A DNA stretch of 64,000 nucleotides from Cryptomeria japonica (GCF_030272615.1 NC_081413.1:561104445-561168444), one strand, 5' to 3'. Shown: positions 46,251 to 58,762, numbered from the stretch's first letter. Notes: generated by a model not told the origin, from the sequence alone. A program made the numbers and translations.

Positions 46251-46790
46251 ATCCTTTTCAACACTTGCTACACAAAAACATCAAATTCAAATGGGATGAT
46301 AACTATCAACAAGCTTTTCAGATACTCAAATATTATCTTCTAAATTCATGATTCTTGATGCTACCAATTCTAGAACAATCCCTATTACTATACATATTAG
46401 CTACATCAAAAGCATTGGGGCAACTCTTAGTGCAACAAGATGTTGAGGGCAAAGAAAAGGTAGTCTACTACATCAGTCATACTTTGGTAGGATATGAGCT
46501 AAACTACACACCAATTGAGTGTACATGTCTCGCTATGGTATTTGCTTTGCATAAATTATGACACTACATGCTAACTTATAAAACTAAGTTGGTCGCAAGG
46601 ATCGATCCATTGAAGTACCTTCTCAATAAAGAGATGCTTACTGGTCGACTAGCCAAATGGGTGATTCTCTTGAGTGAATTTGACATCGAATATGTGGACA
46701 AAAAAGAAATAACAAGACAAGTTATCATGGATTAGTAAGCAGATGTGCCCATGATAGATGATACTCCTCTAATTTTAGAATTTCCAGATT
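46251..46790 (+). pseudogene. Tat RNase H (first)
   Basis: This is the connection-type RNase H following the RT: KNIKFKWDDNYQQAFQILK, LLLYILATSKALGQLLVQ, KVVYYISHTLVGYELNY, PIECTCLAMVFALHKL and GRLAKWVILLSEFDIEYV. Stops occur near 46350, 46559 and 46735. Confidence 0.82.
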
Positions 46791-47200
46791 AATCCATCTT
46801 GACAGTATCACACACAAATCCTTGGCAACTATACTTTGATGGCTCACACACACAGCATGGTGGAAGAGCTGGCATCCTCTTTATCAAACCTCAAGGGGAT
46901 TCCATTCCAAAATCATATTGATTGTCATTTCCTTGCACTAATAACATAGCAGAACATGAGGCATTAACAACTAGAATATGGATTACAGTTCAGTGGAAGA
47001 TCCAAGAACTTCATGTTTTTGGCAACTCTCAACTGGTAATTCGTCAAGCAACTGATGACTACCAAACAAAGGATGAAAAATTAATGCCTGAAAAAAAATG
47101 GTGGATGACCTGAAGCAACATTTTCATGAAGTTTACCTTTGAGCAGATACCAAGAGAGAAGAATTGAGCCACAAATGCCATGGCTACTATTGCCTCGGTG
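46791..47200 (+). pseudogene. Tat second (archaeal-type) RNase H
   Basis: NPWQLYFDGSHTQHGGRAGI carries the first catalytic Asp, CTNNIAEHEALTTRI the Glu, and VFGNSQLVIRQATDDYQTKD the position where GDSQ is normal, so Asp is Asn here. This extra RNase H downstream of RT is characteristic of Tat-lineage elements. Confidence 0.8.
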
Positions 47201-48440
47201 ATCGATCTACCATAGAATGAAACCCGCTATGAGTTCTTGGTGGATAATCTTTTGATTCCCTCATATGAGATCACTCCTACTAAGATGATACGTGTTGTTG
47301 GTCTTGATTCCTAGTTATACGGTTCCATTTTGATATAACTTTGTAATAATACTCTTCCTCATGACTTATCCAATAACCAATGTCGCACTTTCATTTGCCA
47401 ATCTTCTTGGTATGTCATTTTAGATGATATCCTATACCATCGAAGTCTACATGGCACTCTTCTTAGATGTTTAGAAAGGGAAAAAGCTCAGATTGGGTTA
47501 TGTAAAGTTCATGAAGGGATATGCAGTTCACATTCTAGTGGTCCTACCTTAGCCACGAAACTTAGCAAGACTAGATATGACTGGCCCAATATGGAGAAAG
47601 ACTCATATCAGTTTGTCAAGAAATGTAAGCAATGTCAAATTCATGAGGACCTTATTCATGCACCCGCACAAGAACTTCAACCGATAGTGACTCCTTGGCC
47701 CGTTTGTTAGTGGGGACTCGATCTCATAGGAAAAATTCATTATCATTCCCATAGAGTATTTCAAAAAATGGATTGAAGCCATGCTTCTCACACAAGTCAC
47801 TAGAAAATAAATTGCTACATTCATTCTCAACTATATCATTTGTCGGTACGGTATTCCTTTTTTCATCAACACCGATAATGGATGTCCCTTCAAAAATCAA
47901 GATGTTCATGAAATTTGTGATCACTTCCATATTACCCATTGTTTCTCCATGCAATATTACCCCCAAGGTAATGGTCAAGATGAGGTGTCTAATAAAACTA
48001 TTCTTAAAATCCTCAAAAAGACAGTCAATGACGCTGGCCGAAATTGGCATAGCCAACTTAATCTCACACTTTGGGCTTATCACACAAGTGTTCGCACACC
48101 TATAGAAGTCAAACCTTATTCACTTGTCTATGGCGCTGAAGCTATATTTCCTATTGAGGTCGAGTTACCATCTTTACAAGTCTCTTTGCACAACATTATC
48201 AGTGATGAAGACTACAGGGTCTCTCGCTTACAAGAACTAGACCTATTGGATGAACAAAGAGAAACTACTTTTAATCATCTCAATGCTTATCAACAATGAA
48301 TGAGCCATAGTTACAATCACAAGGTGAAAGCTCATAGATTTGAGGTAGGTGACTTAGTTCTAAAAGAAAATCCTAAAAAGAAGAAAAATAGAGATAAGAA
48401 GGGCAAGTTCAAACTAGATTGGCTTGGTCCTTACATCATC
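47201..48440 (+). pseudogene. Tat integrase
   Basis: The zinc-binding part is CKVHEGICSSHSSG then CKQCQIH (HHCC intact). The catalytic core has WGLDLIGK, NTDNGCPFKN and YYPQGNGQDEVSNKTIL, so D, D and E are present. WHSQLNLTLWAYHTSVRTPI, YSLVYGAEAIFPIEVELPS and VGDLVLKENPKKKKN complete the core and C-terminal domain. It is interrupted after GPYIII by solo LTR 2. There are several stops and at least one frameshift near 47740. Confidence 0.88.
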
Positions 48441-48445
48441 ATAGC
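48441..48445. other. target-site duplication of solo LTR 2
   Basis: ATAGC at 48441-48445 and 49749-49753, a perfect match. Confidence 0.85.
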
Positions 48446-49748
48446 TGATGAGCTTAAAATATGCTCATAATTTGGATGTTATGATAAACTTTTAAATACC
48501 TTTACTTTTGTTATTTCATGGATGTTCAGACCTTGTTGAAAACTTTTTGGGATATCCTGTAGCAAGATACTTTTATATTCCTACAGCTCATTGTGTTGAC
48601 TTGATTGCATTTATTGCCCTGTTGACTCCCTAAAATGACTGATATATCGTATACAATTTTTGAATGATGAAGTAGATTTAAAATGTGTGATTAATGAATA
48701 GATATCGTGTATGTGCCATACGCCTTTTCTGTTGCCTGTTACCTTTTGTTACGCAGGTTGTTGAAGAATGATCGAGTCAAGCGCAGCCGATCTCAGCCTT
48801 GCAGTAAAGTCCATTTCCTGAATGACTTCGAGGGAGCTCCGGCGAAGACTCTTTGACCAAAACCATGGGAAAGAATTTTAATGACAGTCAATCTGGAAAG
48901 AGTGGAGCGCTAGATTCTCTCTGGATCGGTTTGAACGCATAAATTCATTTATGAAGTTTGTTCCTTGATTCGGGGATATATTTTACTTCCACATCTTTCT
49001 TTGATGGGGTTAGTTAGTTAGTTGCTCTCTTGTTTTTAAATAAAGTTTTCCTCCTGCGTGAGAAGAAAGGGGAGAAGAGAGTTAGAAGAAGATAGAATCA
49101 GAGTAGTAGATATCATGTAAGAATCAATATGATAATGAAGGACAGAATCTGTTTAACCAGAGATAGAGTTTGTTGTTAGTTTCCATATCAACAAAACAAT
49201 GTATATCATACTATTTTTATGAATAAAGTTCAATGAAGTTCTGAGTTTAGCATTTGCGTAATCAGGAGATGCTTGCTAAGGGGGCCCACTTAGTAGGTAT
49301 CTGTAGCTAGTTAGTTAGTTGTTCTTTCCTATTAAGCTTCAGTTTGCTTTCATCTTTAAATTTTTTATACAAACTCAGCTTTACATTGCTCCTGCAGCAC
49401 AAGGAATCCATCACTGTGCCTATTCCTGCAACATAAGGCCAGTTCATAGTTTGTGTTTCAGTTGTAGTTATCATGGTTTCTATTTTAATCAAATCATAGT
49501 TGAGTTAAAGAGCTTTGCATTACCTTCCTATAGCATTTGTAGAATTTCTTTCCAGTATGTATTTCTGCTAAGATTTGACCAAAATGAGTTCCTAGTGCAT
49601 ATATTTTGTTGTGCCATTTAAAGTATACATCCCCTGATTTGACAAGTAAATGAATGTCTACAGAGAGAGATATTGGTCACCTGTTGGAATGCCCAATTCC
49701 TAGGAAAGGTTTTACTGTGATTTTCATATCCTTTTGTGGGCGCGACCA
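48446..49748 (+). mobile_element. solo LTR 2
   Basis: A 1303-bp sequence beginning TGATGAGCTTAAAATATG and ending GGGCGCGACCA, with TG...CA termini and perfect ATAGC duplications. AATAAAG polyadenylation-like signals lie near 49040 and 49223. It has no coding content; GTTAGTTAGTTG occurs twice. It splits the integrase C-terminus. Confidence 0.87.
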
Positions 49749-49753
49749 ATAGC

Positions 49754-49850
49754 AACCTATGGATCTGATGCATATCAGCTCTCAACCATAGAGGGAAAAC
49801 CTTTGGAGGATCCTATCAACAACATGCACTTTCGTAGGTTTTACACATAG
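49754..49850 (+). pseudogene. Tat integrase C-terminal tail
   Basis: The frame resumes with ATYGSDAYQLSTIEGKPLED and INNMHFRRFYT-stop, the usual end of Tat polyproteins. Joined across solo LTR 2 it continues GPYIIIA directly. Confidence 0.85.
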
Positions 49851-51430
49851 CTCTTCAGAATACCCTAATTCAAAAATACAAAAAAAATCATAAACATAAA
49901 AAATATTTACTTGGTGAAAACTTGGAAAAGAGGTGGCTTGTGACACCAAAAAAATTGAGAAAAAAAAAAAGCAAAGAGAAATAAATTCATCCAACGGTGA
50001 AAACCACTTCAGTGGTGCTATGGGCAAGTACCATGGTGAAAATCGGGTCACCAATGCCATGTGTAGAGACATTGCTCCTCCCTCCTTCAGGATTTCATTT
50101 CATCCTTTCACCTTGCACACACTCACAACCTATCCATTCATAATAAACTTACCCATTCCCATCATGGCTTGTTATTGATCTACCCAAGATTGGTTAGCCA
50201 TTCATAATAATCCCTCCTTTTCACCCCTTTCCATCCATAATAAATTAGCTCCTATCTATGGCTAAGGAAAATCCCACAATAAAGTTTCATCTTCTCCTCA
50301 ATAAAGTATCAGTTGCATGGATTCAGTCAGTTTTAGATGAGACACAATAGCAACAATGGGCTTCAACAAATAAAATCTTTCCACAGACTCAGACAACATT
50401 ATTGTTTAGTGGTATATATCCTTTTGTGAAAATAAACATTGTGACCACAATCAAATATACTTATACAAGTGATAAGAGACACTAAACTTGAGGAATATAG
50501 TGGATGTTGGTGTCGAGTCTTGGTTTTCTTTTGATTTTATGCTTCTGGTGACATATCTTTTAGCTTTTCCAGGATGTCTCTGACTAGAGATTTTATCTCT
50601 AGGATGTCTTTGACTAGGAAGGCGAGGATGGGGTATCATCACCTATCTTTCTTTGTTGTCTGTGGATTGTCTCTTACTAATTCTATGACTTTTTCAAGGA
50701 TATGAGGACATTGAAAGTCTAGTGTGAACTGGGGCATTCCTTGTTTGTGACTGTCCTATCACCATGCAAATAGGTACAATGACTTTCTGGGTCAAAAATA
50801 TATCTGGATTGTCATAAACTATTTTCCATAATAAAGCTCAATGATGATAATGCACAAGAAGCTCTTTCACTCTCATATCTTCTATCTTCCATCCCCCTTT
50901 CTTGATTGATCTAAATCATCCTTCCTGATTCTGTGTATCCTTCTATCACATGACTGAGTATAATGACACACCAAAAATATTTGCATCTCATGTAGTCTAC
51001 ACCTACACTACCACATATTAGGCATTTCACACATACATATAGATATCACAATTACATCACATCCTGCACACAACATATGTCAGAAAATTTTAAATTCTCA
51101 TCACGTAAATAGTTATTTGCATTATCATATTCATATACATTTCATACATTCATATGGGCATAACATATTAAAAACATAAAGGAACAAAAATATTGCATTT
51201 CCTCATGTACGTATTTGCATCCATATCATAAGCATCACATAGAAACATACATCATGTAGGTACACATGCATATAGTTCCCACAAGGATGAATCATCTCAT
51301 ATATATATCAAAATCATAAGTATCATGATACAATGATGTCAAAATACATATGGCTACAAAATCACTCGAAGGTGTCTACATCATCATACAAAAATGGTAC
51401 AAAAACTAATACATACAGAGCCCTCTAAGG
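49851..51430 (+). other. Tat 3' non-coding region between pol and the antisense frame
   Basis: No coding frame. The region has A-rich tracts near 49880-49980, a pair of CAGGATGTCTCTGACTAG / AGGATGTCTTTGACTAG repeats near 50570-50620, and many CATACAT-type phrases near 50950-51350. It probably also harbours the 3' end of the antisense PMD transcript. Confidence 0.55.
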
Positions 51431-53345
51431 CTATGATAAACTTCCTCCCTCGAATCTAGCTAGCCTTGACAGAGTCTGAGCCCTAGAAGGACCTGCCCCA
51501 GGATCATCTCTCCTACCCCCTCTATCTAGTGGTGGTGGAGGACCCATGACCCCACCACTAGATGCTTGTCTCTTGTCTCTCCCTCCAGAGGTCATTGTCA
51601 TCTTTGATGGTGTCCAAAAGCTCCTAGCCCATCGATCTGCTGGCACTGTTCCATAGTATAGGTCTCTCTAGTAGCCTATTTCCTTCCCTTCCTGTAGAAC
51701 ATAACCATATCCAACCCCTATGTCCTCTTCTACCTTCCTTCCTTCCCTTAGTGCTATCTCAGCCTTTTATAGCACTGAATAGCCTGATCCCTCTCCTACT
51801 TAGTGTCCCTCAGCTATCTTCTGAGCCTAGTTGTCTCCCTCTCTAGATCTTGGATCTCATATGTCTGTCCTTGGAAAATCTCCCTCAAGGATAATATCTC
51901 ATCTTCCTCCTCTCCCCCCTTGCCTTGTCCCTGTTTCTGCTCCTATGGTTGCTCTTTTCCCTCTCGCTGTCCCCATCCTTGTACCTATCTAAGTGCCTAT
52001 ACCTGTCTAGAAACCTATGCTGCTGGCACCTATAATGGAAATCCACCTCCACCCGTCACTACATGAGCTTGTCTCTCCTCTCTGCCCTCTCTCCTCTAAG
52101 CCACTCTCCTCTCTTCCACTGCGCCCTACCTCCACCATCAGCCTCTACCTCTACTATCCCCACTATCATCTCCATCACCTTCACCATCTCCATCTATCAG
52201 CTCCCCTGGATCCATCAGTCATGGAAAAGGATGATCTCCCCAATATGTAGTGTACTCTACATCCATCCTTGCATCCTCTACATCTGCCCATATATCCCAT
52301 GGCATGGAAACCATCTCTACCATCTGTGTCACAACCTGATCATAAGAAAGAAATATCCACAAATACACCTAATCCCTCACTATCTGTGCATACATCCCTG
52401 AACCCTATGGCATCCACTGTATCTTGCCAAACTGCCTGCACACCCTATCTATCAACTACCTCTTAATCAGATATGATGTCCTCCCTATCAGATATCTTCT
52501 CCTAAATACATACGAAAACTACATTTCATCATCCTCCCACTCCTCATAGTCTAAGTATGACCTCCATACCACATTGCGTATCTCATCGATAACCCTGCGC
52601 CAATACTCCAGTCTCCCAAACCATGGCTATGACATAATCATATCATATAAATGTACATAGTTCCACCCATGTCCCTTGCCTCTAAAGTGTATTGGACATG
52701 TAACCGTGAGATGCTCATATGCCCATACTTGCAACAGTGTCAATTTGCATCCCAATCCTGCTAATCCATGATACACACATTGATGTAGCTCATAATACAC
52801 ATGTGCTAGTAGACACGGCCCCTATGCAAACCTGGTGTTCTCATTCACCAATGTCTCCAAAGTCCTCCCCCATCCCATAGCCAACCCTCATGTCACCCAA
52901 TCTGGACATAGGAACCCGTTGATCACTCCTACTAGCACCGTTGGTAGCACCAATCCTATCATTGTCATGGTGTCCCAAGACACATTTCCTACCCTCATCT
53001 CCAGTCCTAGATTCTGAAACACTCATTTCAGTGCATCCCTATCTCCCTCTCGATCGTAAGTAACTAACTTCCCATCGATTGGTATCCTCGGTATGCTATA
53101 TTCATCCTCTAACGTGACTATCATCTCACCCATTGGCAAATGAAATGTGCATGTCTCTGTGTGCTATCTCTCAGCTAATGCAATCAGCAATCACATGTTT
53201 GCCCGAAACTCAAGCATATACATAATATATCACAAGCCCATAGGATTCCCTACAACTCTATCCTTGAATGTCATCTCTTTTCATAAACTTTGAGTCGAAG
53301 GGAATCTCTCCCTTGACTCCAACATAGGTAAGTCCTCCTGCAATC
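51431..53345 (-). pseudogene. antisense plant mobile domain (PMD) protein frame
   Basis: On the minus strand one frame reads LPMLESRERFPSTQSL, MTFKDRVVGNPMGL, then the PMD signature TFHLPMGEMIVTLEDEYSIP and IPIDGKLVTYDREGD. Further blocks are LLQVWAYEHLTVTCPIHFRG, WRRVIDEIRNVVWRSYL, FRRRYLIGRTSYLI and VCRQFGKIQWMP. A GDGEGDGDDSGDSRGRG linker, a coiled-coil tail, and in another frame FWTPSKMTMTSGGRDKRQ with RRDDPGAGPSRAQTL at the C-terminus follow. PMD is the aminotransferase-like plant mobile domain of MAIN/MAIL proteins and many plant transposons. About twenty stops sit mostly where Trp, Arg or Gln are expected. It may act as an element accessory protein, which is inference. Confidence 0.78.
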
Positions 53346-53367
53346 AAGCAAAACAACTGTGTCAATC

Positions 53368-53560
53368 CTAGTGGCATTCCTTGTTCATCAGAAAAGTGCT
53401 TCTTTTTATCCTCATGCTTATATCTATCATATGGCACTCTATCCTAGTGGTACTCCCTGTTCATTACAAAGTGCTTCATTTTTATCCTAGTGCTTATAAT
53501 TATCATATGGCACTCTAGCCTAGTAGTACTCCCTATTCATCACAAAGTGCTGCTTGTATC
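53368..53560. repeat. 75-bp tandem repeat next to the PMD frame
   Basis: Units start at 53368, 53443 and 53519 with CCTAGTGGYAYTCC, then AAAGTGCTTC, and end CATATGGCACTCT. The third is partial. A related fragment recurs near 53694. Confidence 0.85.
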
Positions 53561-53828
53561 TTTTAGGGAACCTACTTGAGTGTATCCTCTTGAGTAGCTT
53601 ATCCAATTGGCAACGAATGTTCTATCATAGAATTGTCAATTTCAGCCTAATCCAATTGGCAGCGTATATTCTATCACTGAATTGCCAATTTCTATGGTAC
53701 TCCCTATTCATCACAAAGTGCCTCGCTATATCCTATCCTAGGGCCTCTGCTTGAGTGTATCCTCTTGAGTAGTTTCCTTATTGGCAACGTATCTTCTATA
53801 ACAGAATTGTCAGTCCTAGCCCTATCTA

Positions 53829-54064
53829 TTATCTTAGTCTTCCCTAGAGGACATGTTTGAGTGTATCCTCTCAGTAGCTTATCTAATCGACAATATATGT
53901 TTATCACAAAACTTTCAATTTGACCTTGAAGACATAAACGCGCATTCATGACACAAATGTACTTGCATACTTCACAAACGAGCGTAAAACATATAGACAT
54001 GCCTCTATTCAGCATAGACATGCCTTCATTTCATAGAAGTGCTCGCATTGAGCACAAACGCTAT
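53829..54064. repeat. 240-bp tandem unit, copy A
   Basis: TTATCTTAGTCTTCCCTAGA to GAGCACAAACGCTAT. Matching units follow at 55691-55942 (B) and 55943-56190 (C) beyond an inserted LTR. Shared phrases are GTATCCTCTCAGTAGCTTAT, CGACCTTGAAGACATAAA and TGCACTTGCATACTTCAC. Confidence 0.85.
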
Positions 54065-55689
54065 GTAATGCCCCATCGAGAACCCTAAAGGAATACCACA
54101 CTACAAGGCAACTAAAGGGTACAACAATTTTATTTTTTTAAAATTAAATATTATATTTTTATATATGTTAATATAATATAATCATATAATATTATATTCA
54201 ATGAATATTTATTTATATTGAAATTATATTATAATATTATATATATATGTTTAAATTGGAATTAAATTTAGATTATCATTATAGTCAATTTGGGTTAATT
54301 GTAAATTAATCATTATCAAATGATTGGGGGGTTAAATTTTAAATGTGGTTTCAATTAATTTTATTAGACATGTGACTTCATCGTTTCCTTATATTAATAT
54401 AGATGTGATTTCTTTATTTCTAGAAATCTTTATTGCAAGTATTTTATGCTTTCGACTACTTAAAGAAAAGATTAACTGGTTTAGGATCTTGTGTTAATAG
54501 TAATTGCAGTCAAGTTTAAATTTCATTGCAATTTTGGTGAGTTGTCATTATGTTGTATGATGTATACCCCCTTATTCAGGTGTCATTGTAAAAACCCTAT
54601 GAATGTGAACCATTGTGTGTTATATTTCCAAATGGTCAATCCTGGGTTAGTGACTATGAGTCCTTCACCTGTGGTATGTCAGGATTAGATATGGCTGTCA
54701 GTTTCGCCATAGAGTTCTCATAGAGAGACCTTTCCTATTAGTGTCCTACGAGAGAGAGTGGCTTTCGAGTAGGGGCCACACCCAAAGTGGTTGGCAGGAT
54801 AACCCCTCGAAAGTCAGTTAACAAGTGATAACCTAAAAATTGATTAGGGGGTGGGTATTTATTAATTTAATTAAGATATTATACCTCGCACATGGTTGAG
54901 TGCTTGTAGAGGCTCAAGGTGTTGTGGCAAGGCCTGGAATAGAAAACTTATCACCTTGTCTTCAAAAAAGGTTGGTAGGGTTTGCATGATTCTTAGATGG
55001 AGCCGAGGTTTCAAGAAAGGCTACCAAGATAACCGAGGATGGGGGCCGACACCTATGGAGACCTACCTAGGGTAACCATCTTAAGCCATGTGATGACACT
55101 CTCTCTTTAGGGTCACTAGTGTTTTGTGAGTTGAATCACTTGATTTCTACAAAGTCCTGTGTATTGTTGTACTTTTCTTATTTCTTACTTGAGCGTTTTC
55201 TGCTATCTCCTATCGTGGTGGGGTGGTTCCATTATGGGATCACATAGTTGGGTGGTAGTGCCACTTCCCATTGAATATCCTTGTTCTTACCTTCTTGCAA
55301 GGATCGGCTTCACTGGTGGTTCTTGGTTCGTGACTCTTGTATCAGCTCATGTTCAAGATTATTGTTCATTTGTGACCTTGTGGTCATTGTATCTTTAAAC
55401 TTTGTAACCTTGGCATTGTAACCTATGTAATTAATTCGTTCTATTGAAGCCATGTAATTTATGGAATGTTGTAATTTGAAATTCAATGGAATGTATGTTA
55501 TTTCAGTTATCCTCCATCTTTTATGTAAATGAATCATTACAAGTAAATATATTGTAACTCTTTAAACGTATCTATTTGGAAATCAGTTTATTAGTTTTGA
55601 GTTAATTAATCGTAATTGAATTTCCCTAATTTAGATGGATAATTGGATTAACATTTTGATGAAGTTTAATTTTGAAGTAATCTTCATTG
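54065..55689 (+). mobile_element. probable solo LTR 3
   Basis: A non-coding segment of about 1.62 kb starting about TGTAATGCCCCATCGAG interrupts the tandem array between copies A and B. GCTAT at 54060-54064 and GTTAT at 55690-55694 could be a target duplication with one transition. The exact TG...CA ends are not clear. It has internal LTR-like features but no gene. Confidence 0.6.
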
Positions 55690-55690
55690 G

Positions 55691-56190
55691 TTATCCTAGT
55701 CTTCCATAGAGGACCTTTTTGAGTGTATCCTCTTAGTAGCTTATCTAATCAAAAAATATATGTTTATCACAAAACTTTTGATTCGACCTTGAAGACATAA
55801 ACATGAATTCATGACACAAATGCACTTGCATACTTCACAAACACTCCTGAAACATATAGACATGCCTCTATTCGGCATAGGCCTGCCTTCCTTGCATAAA
55901 TGCACCTTCATTTCACAGACACACTCGCACTGAGCACATCTGTTATCCTAGTCTTCCCTAGAGGACCTGTTTGAGTGTATCCTCTCAGTAGCTTATCTAG
56001 TCGACAACATATGTTTATCATAGAACTTTCAATTCGACCTTGAAGACATAAATGCGCATTCATGACACAAATGCACTTGCATACTTCACAAATGTGCTTG
56101 AAACATACAGATGTGCCTCTATTCGGCTTAGATGTGCCTTCCTTGCATAAATGCGCCTTCATTTCACAGACGTGCTCACATTGAGCACAA
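55691..56190. repeat. 240-bp tandem units, copies B and C
   Basis: Two head-to-tail copies (55691-55942, 55943-56190) of the same unit as 53829-54064. They are differentiated by transitions such as GCGCATTCATGAC versus TGAATTCATGAC. Such arrays 3' of pol are common in Tat/Ogre elements. Confidence 0.85.
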
Positions 56191-56805
56191 ACACTACTAG
56201 AATCGTAGATGTGCCTAGCACCAACACAAACATGCCTAGCCTACCCAGATGCGCCTGGCACCAACATAGATACACTTTGGTGTTTCTCCCCTCAGTTGAC
56301 ATTTTTTTTTGACCTTCCTAATGCACATTTATTACACTACCTAGCATGCATTTATGACAAAAATTAATGCAACAAAGTACAAGGAGGTTTTCTGGTACTT
56401 ACTGGCTCTCCTGCATCTGCTGGCCTCTAATATTGATGAAGGTGATCGAATCTATGTACTAATGCCATCGCTATTGACTGCTCTTTGCTTTCTCTACACT
56501 CTGATCTCTTAGATGTGTGGATGACAATGAGGATGTTTTCCCTCGTAGTCTATCTTATAGACTACCCTATCCCTAGTCTCTCATGTTAGTCTTCTTTATC
56601 CCATGACTCTGTCACTCTATCCTAGCTGGTCAGTCCATCCTAGCCTTTCTTTCTTATCGAGAGATTGTCTATGATTTTTTCAAACATTTTTCATTCAATC
56701 TCTTGAGGGGGAATATCATTCCCATGTTGGGGAAACTTTGTATTAGTTCATCTTATCTTCTTTGAAACAACACGACAAGTTGCATTGTCTCAAAGAGGGG
56801 CAAAA
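56191..56805 (+). other. Tat 3' end before the LTR, with polypurine tract
   Basis: No coding frame. CTCAAAGAGGGGCAAAA at about 56789-56805 abuts the 3' LTR and is the polypurine tract. A similar purine-rich GAGGGGGAATATC occurs near 56705. Confidence 0.65.
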
Positions 56806-57585
56806 TGTACACCTAGAATTGTCTTGTCTAATTAAATAAATATCTTTATTTATTTAATTATTTTAGCCTAATTCTTCTATTAATTGAATAAATATTTATT
56901 TATTTAATTAATTCATTTATCCTCTTCTATCCTTATTTCTCATTTAAATAAATACATTTATTTATTTAAATTATCCTTTTCTAAATTAAATAAATACTTT
57001 TATTTATTTAATTGATCAGACTTCTTCTATTAATTAAATAAATCTTTATTTATTTAATTAATTCATTAACCTTTTCTACCCATGACATATGTCATTCATC
57101 TCTTAATTCCTACACTACCTACCCTCTCATCATTTTCTTATTTCCTCTACCTACCCTCTAATCCTAGCTGATAATTTATCTTTTACACCTCTCAATCTTA
57201 TTGCTCCATTTCTTATAGTATCTTCTATGTAAGGAGATGCTTCCTTCGTTATCAACCCTAATCAACTGACTCCCAAACTATGTTTTTGAATTTTCACATT
57301 AGATCAAGCCTACTTGCAACCACATTTCTGTTATTTGTTGAGCCCTTGTGCACACATAAAATCTGAGAGCAAATATATCAAGCAAGATCAATGAAGATAG
57401 GAAGATTGGAGATCCAAACTCTGTTGGACATGTGATGGTATAATCTTTGTGATTTTATTTGATTTGCATTTTTCTTAGGTAATCTTCATATATTATAGTG
57501 GATCTTTGTTGTTGTTAGGATAGGGTTTTTGTGGTTTAATATATTTAGTCTTTCAATATTATTGTTTCTATTTTTACCATAAGCA
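56806..57585 (+). repeat. 3' LTR of the Tat gypsy element
   Basis: TGTACACCTAGAATTG...ACCATAAGCA, 780 bp, matching 28601-29383 and followed by ggaat. Roughly 50 differences between the copies imply an older insertion than the inner gag-pro element. Confidence 0.88.
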
Positions 57586-57590
57586 GGAAT

Positions 57591-58762
57591 ATTCTGGATA
57601 GAACCAGGGGAGGCTGGGGAAACCCCATCAGAGGAAGAGGGAGCCCCAACAATCTCTTGGGGTCTAAGTTGGATGGGTCAAGGTTAGCGGGAAGGATTGA
57701 ATTAGGACAAGAGACAACCAGAACTGAGTCTAAAATAGTCAAGGGAGGCAAAACAACTAGGGCATCCACCTTTTCTAGGGGTGACTCATTCCTTTTTCTT
57801 CATTCCTTCTTAGGCTTAGATGGGCACTATCTAGCCCAGTTACCAAATTTTTGGAAGTGGAAACATGCAAAGGGGATGGATTCATGCTCTACTTTTTGCA
57901 CCCATCTGTCGAACTTAGAGAAGAGATCTACCTTAGAAGGTAGGTTTGAGGAATTTTTGATGTTAATAGAAAGTCTGGCATAGACTAGTCATCTTTTTGC
58001 AGCAATCATTGGGTCTATAGAGATCAAATCCTTGAAGTAAGCAGAAATACCCGCAAAAGTTTCTTCTCCCTAGAATTTCATGGGTAAACCTAGCAGTATG
58101 ACCTAGATAGGGGCTTCATTGCATTCCTAGTCTTTGGAATTGAACCCTAGTTCCCATTTTTTGAGGGTCAATGAAGCTTTTCCTAGCATCCAGGGACCTC
58201 CTCCCAGAACAGATCAAAAATCTTCTTCACAAGAGAAAGAAAATGAGAAGAAGCCACCATCCATAGCCACAACATTGGTTTGACCTTTACCTTTCCATTT
58301 CCTCGCCACCCAGGAGCGGACAACCTCAATATTAGGAGGAGGGCCTATAAATTTCCCAACCAAGACCATATGCATATGAGGCATATTCTAATCAACAATA
58401 CTATCCAGAATGGAGATGGAGCAAGCGCCAGAGTCCCAGTCAACCTTATGCAGTACCGGTGAAATGGCCTTGTCTTTAATTTTTGAGGAAAAAAGAGAGG
58501 CCCATTTCTTGTTGCATTCCACAAAGGGAAACTTATTATTGGGGCCCTCAGCCTCCCTAGTTTTGTCAGAGGTGACAGAAAAACCATTGGTAGTACTAGT
58601 ACCACTATCCCAGGTATCATTCATGGCCTCATCCGAACAGTCAGGGGGAGGATCACCTATGCTCCTAGATCTTGCAGGAGATAAATCCAAACTTGAACTA
58701 GTTACCACACTGACTCCAGTTATGACTCCCGCTCTAGCTCTTGCTCTTATCATTGTTATCAA
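57591..58762 (-). pseudogene. LINE A ORF1, DUF4283-type N-terminal and central part
   Basis: From the ATG at 58762 the frame reads through an Arg/Ser-rich start, NKKWASLFSSKIKDKAI, then VLVGKFIGPPPNIEVVRSW, GGFFSFSFSCEEDF and PWMLGKASLTLKKWEL, the DUF4283 fold. FACFHFQKFGNWARxCP is a zinc knuckle with its third and fourth ligands altered. ORF1 of plant L1 elements binds LINE RNA. About seven stops replace Trp, Arg and Gln codons. The gypsy insertion cuts it at 57590. Confidence 0.8.

Larger units (their letters stand above)
28601..57585 (+). mobile_element. Tat-lineage Ty3/gypsy retrotransposon with nested insertions
   Basis: This 29-kb plus-strand element is bounded by LTRs of about 780 bp and a perfect 5-bp target duplication. 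Domain order is gag, protease, a G-patch-like segment, RT, RNase H, a second archaeal-type RNase H, then integrase. The second RNase H is the mark of the Tat lineage, which includes Ogre-like elements. It also carries an antisense PMD frame and tandem repeats 3' of pol. After subtracting one gag-pro element and three solo LTRs it is about 18 kb. Stops and a frameshift make it inactive. Confidence 0.88.

Noticed and set aside
52017-52466. Plus-strand Pro/His-rich ORFs
   Set aside because: They are mirror frames of the Gly/Asp/Arg-rich PMD linker on the minus strand.
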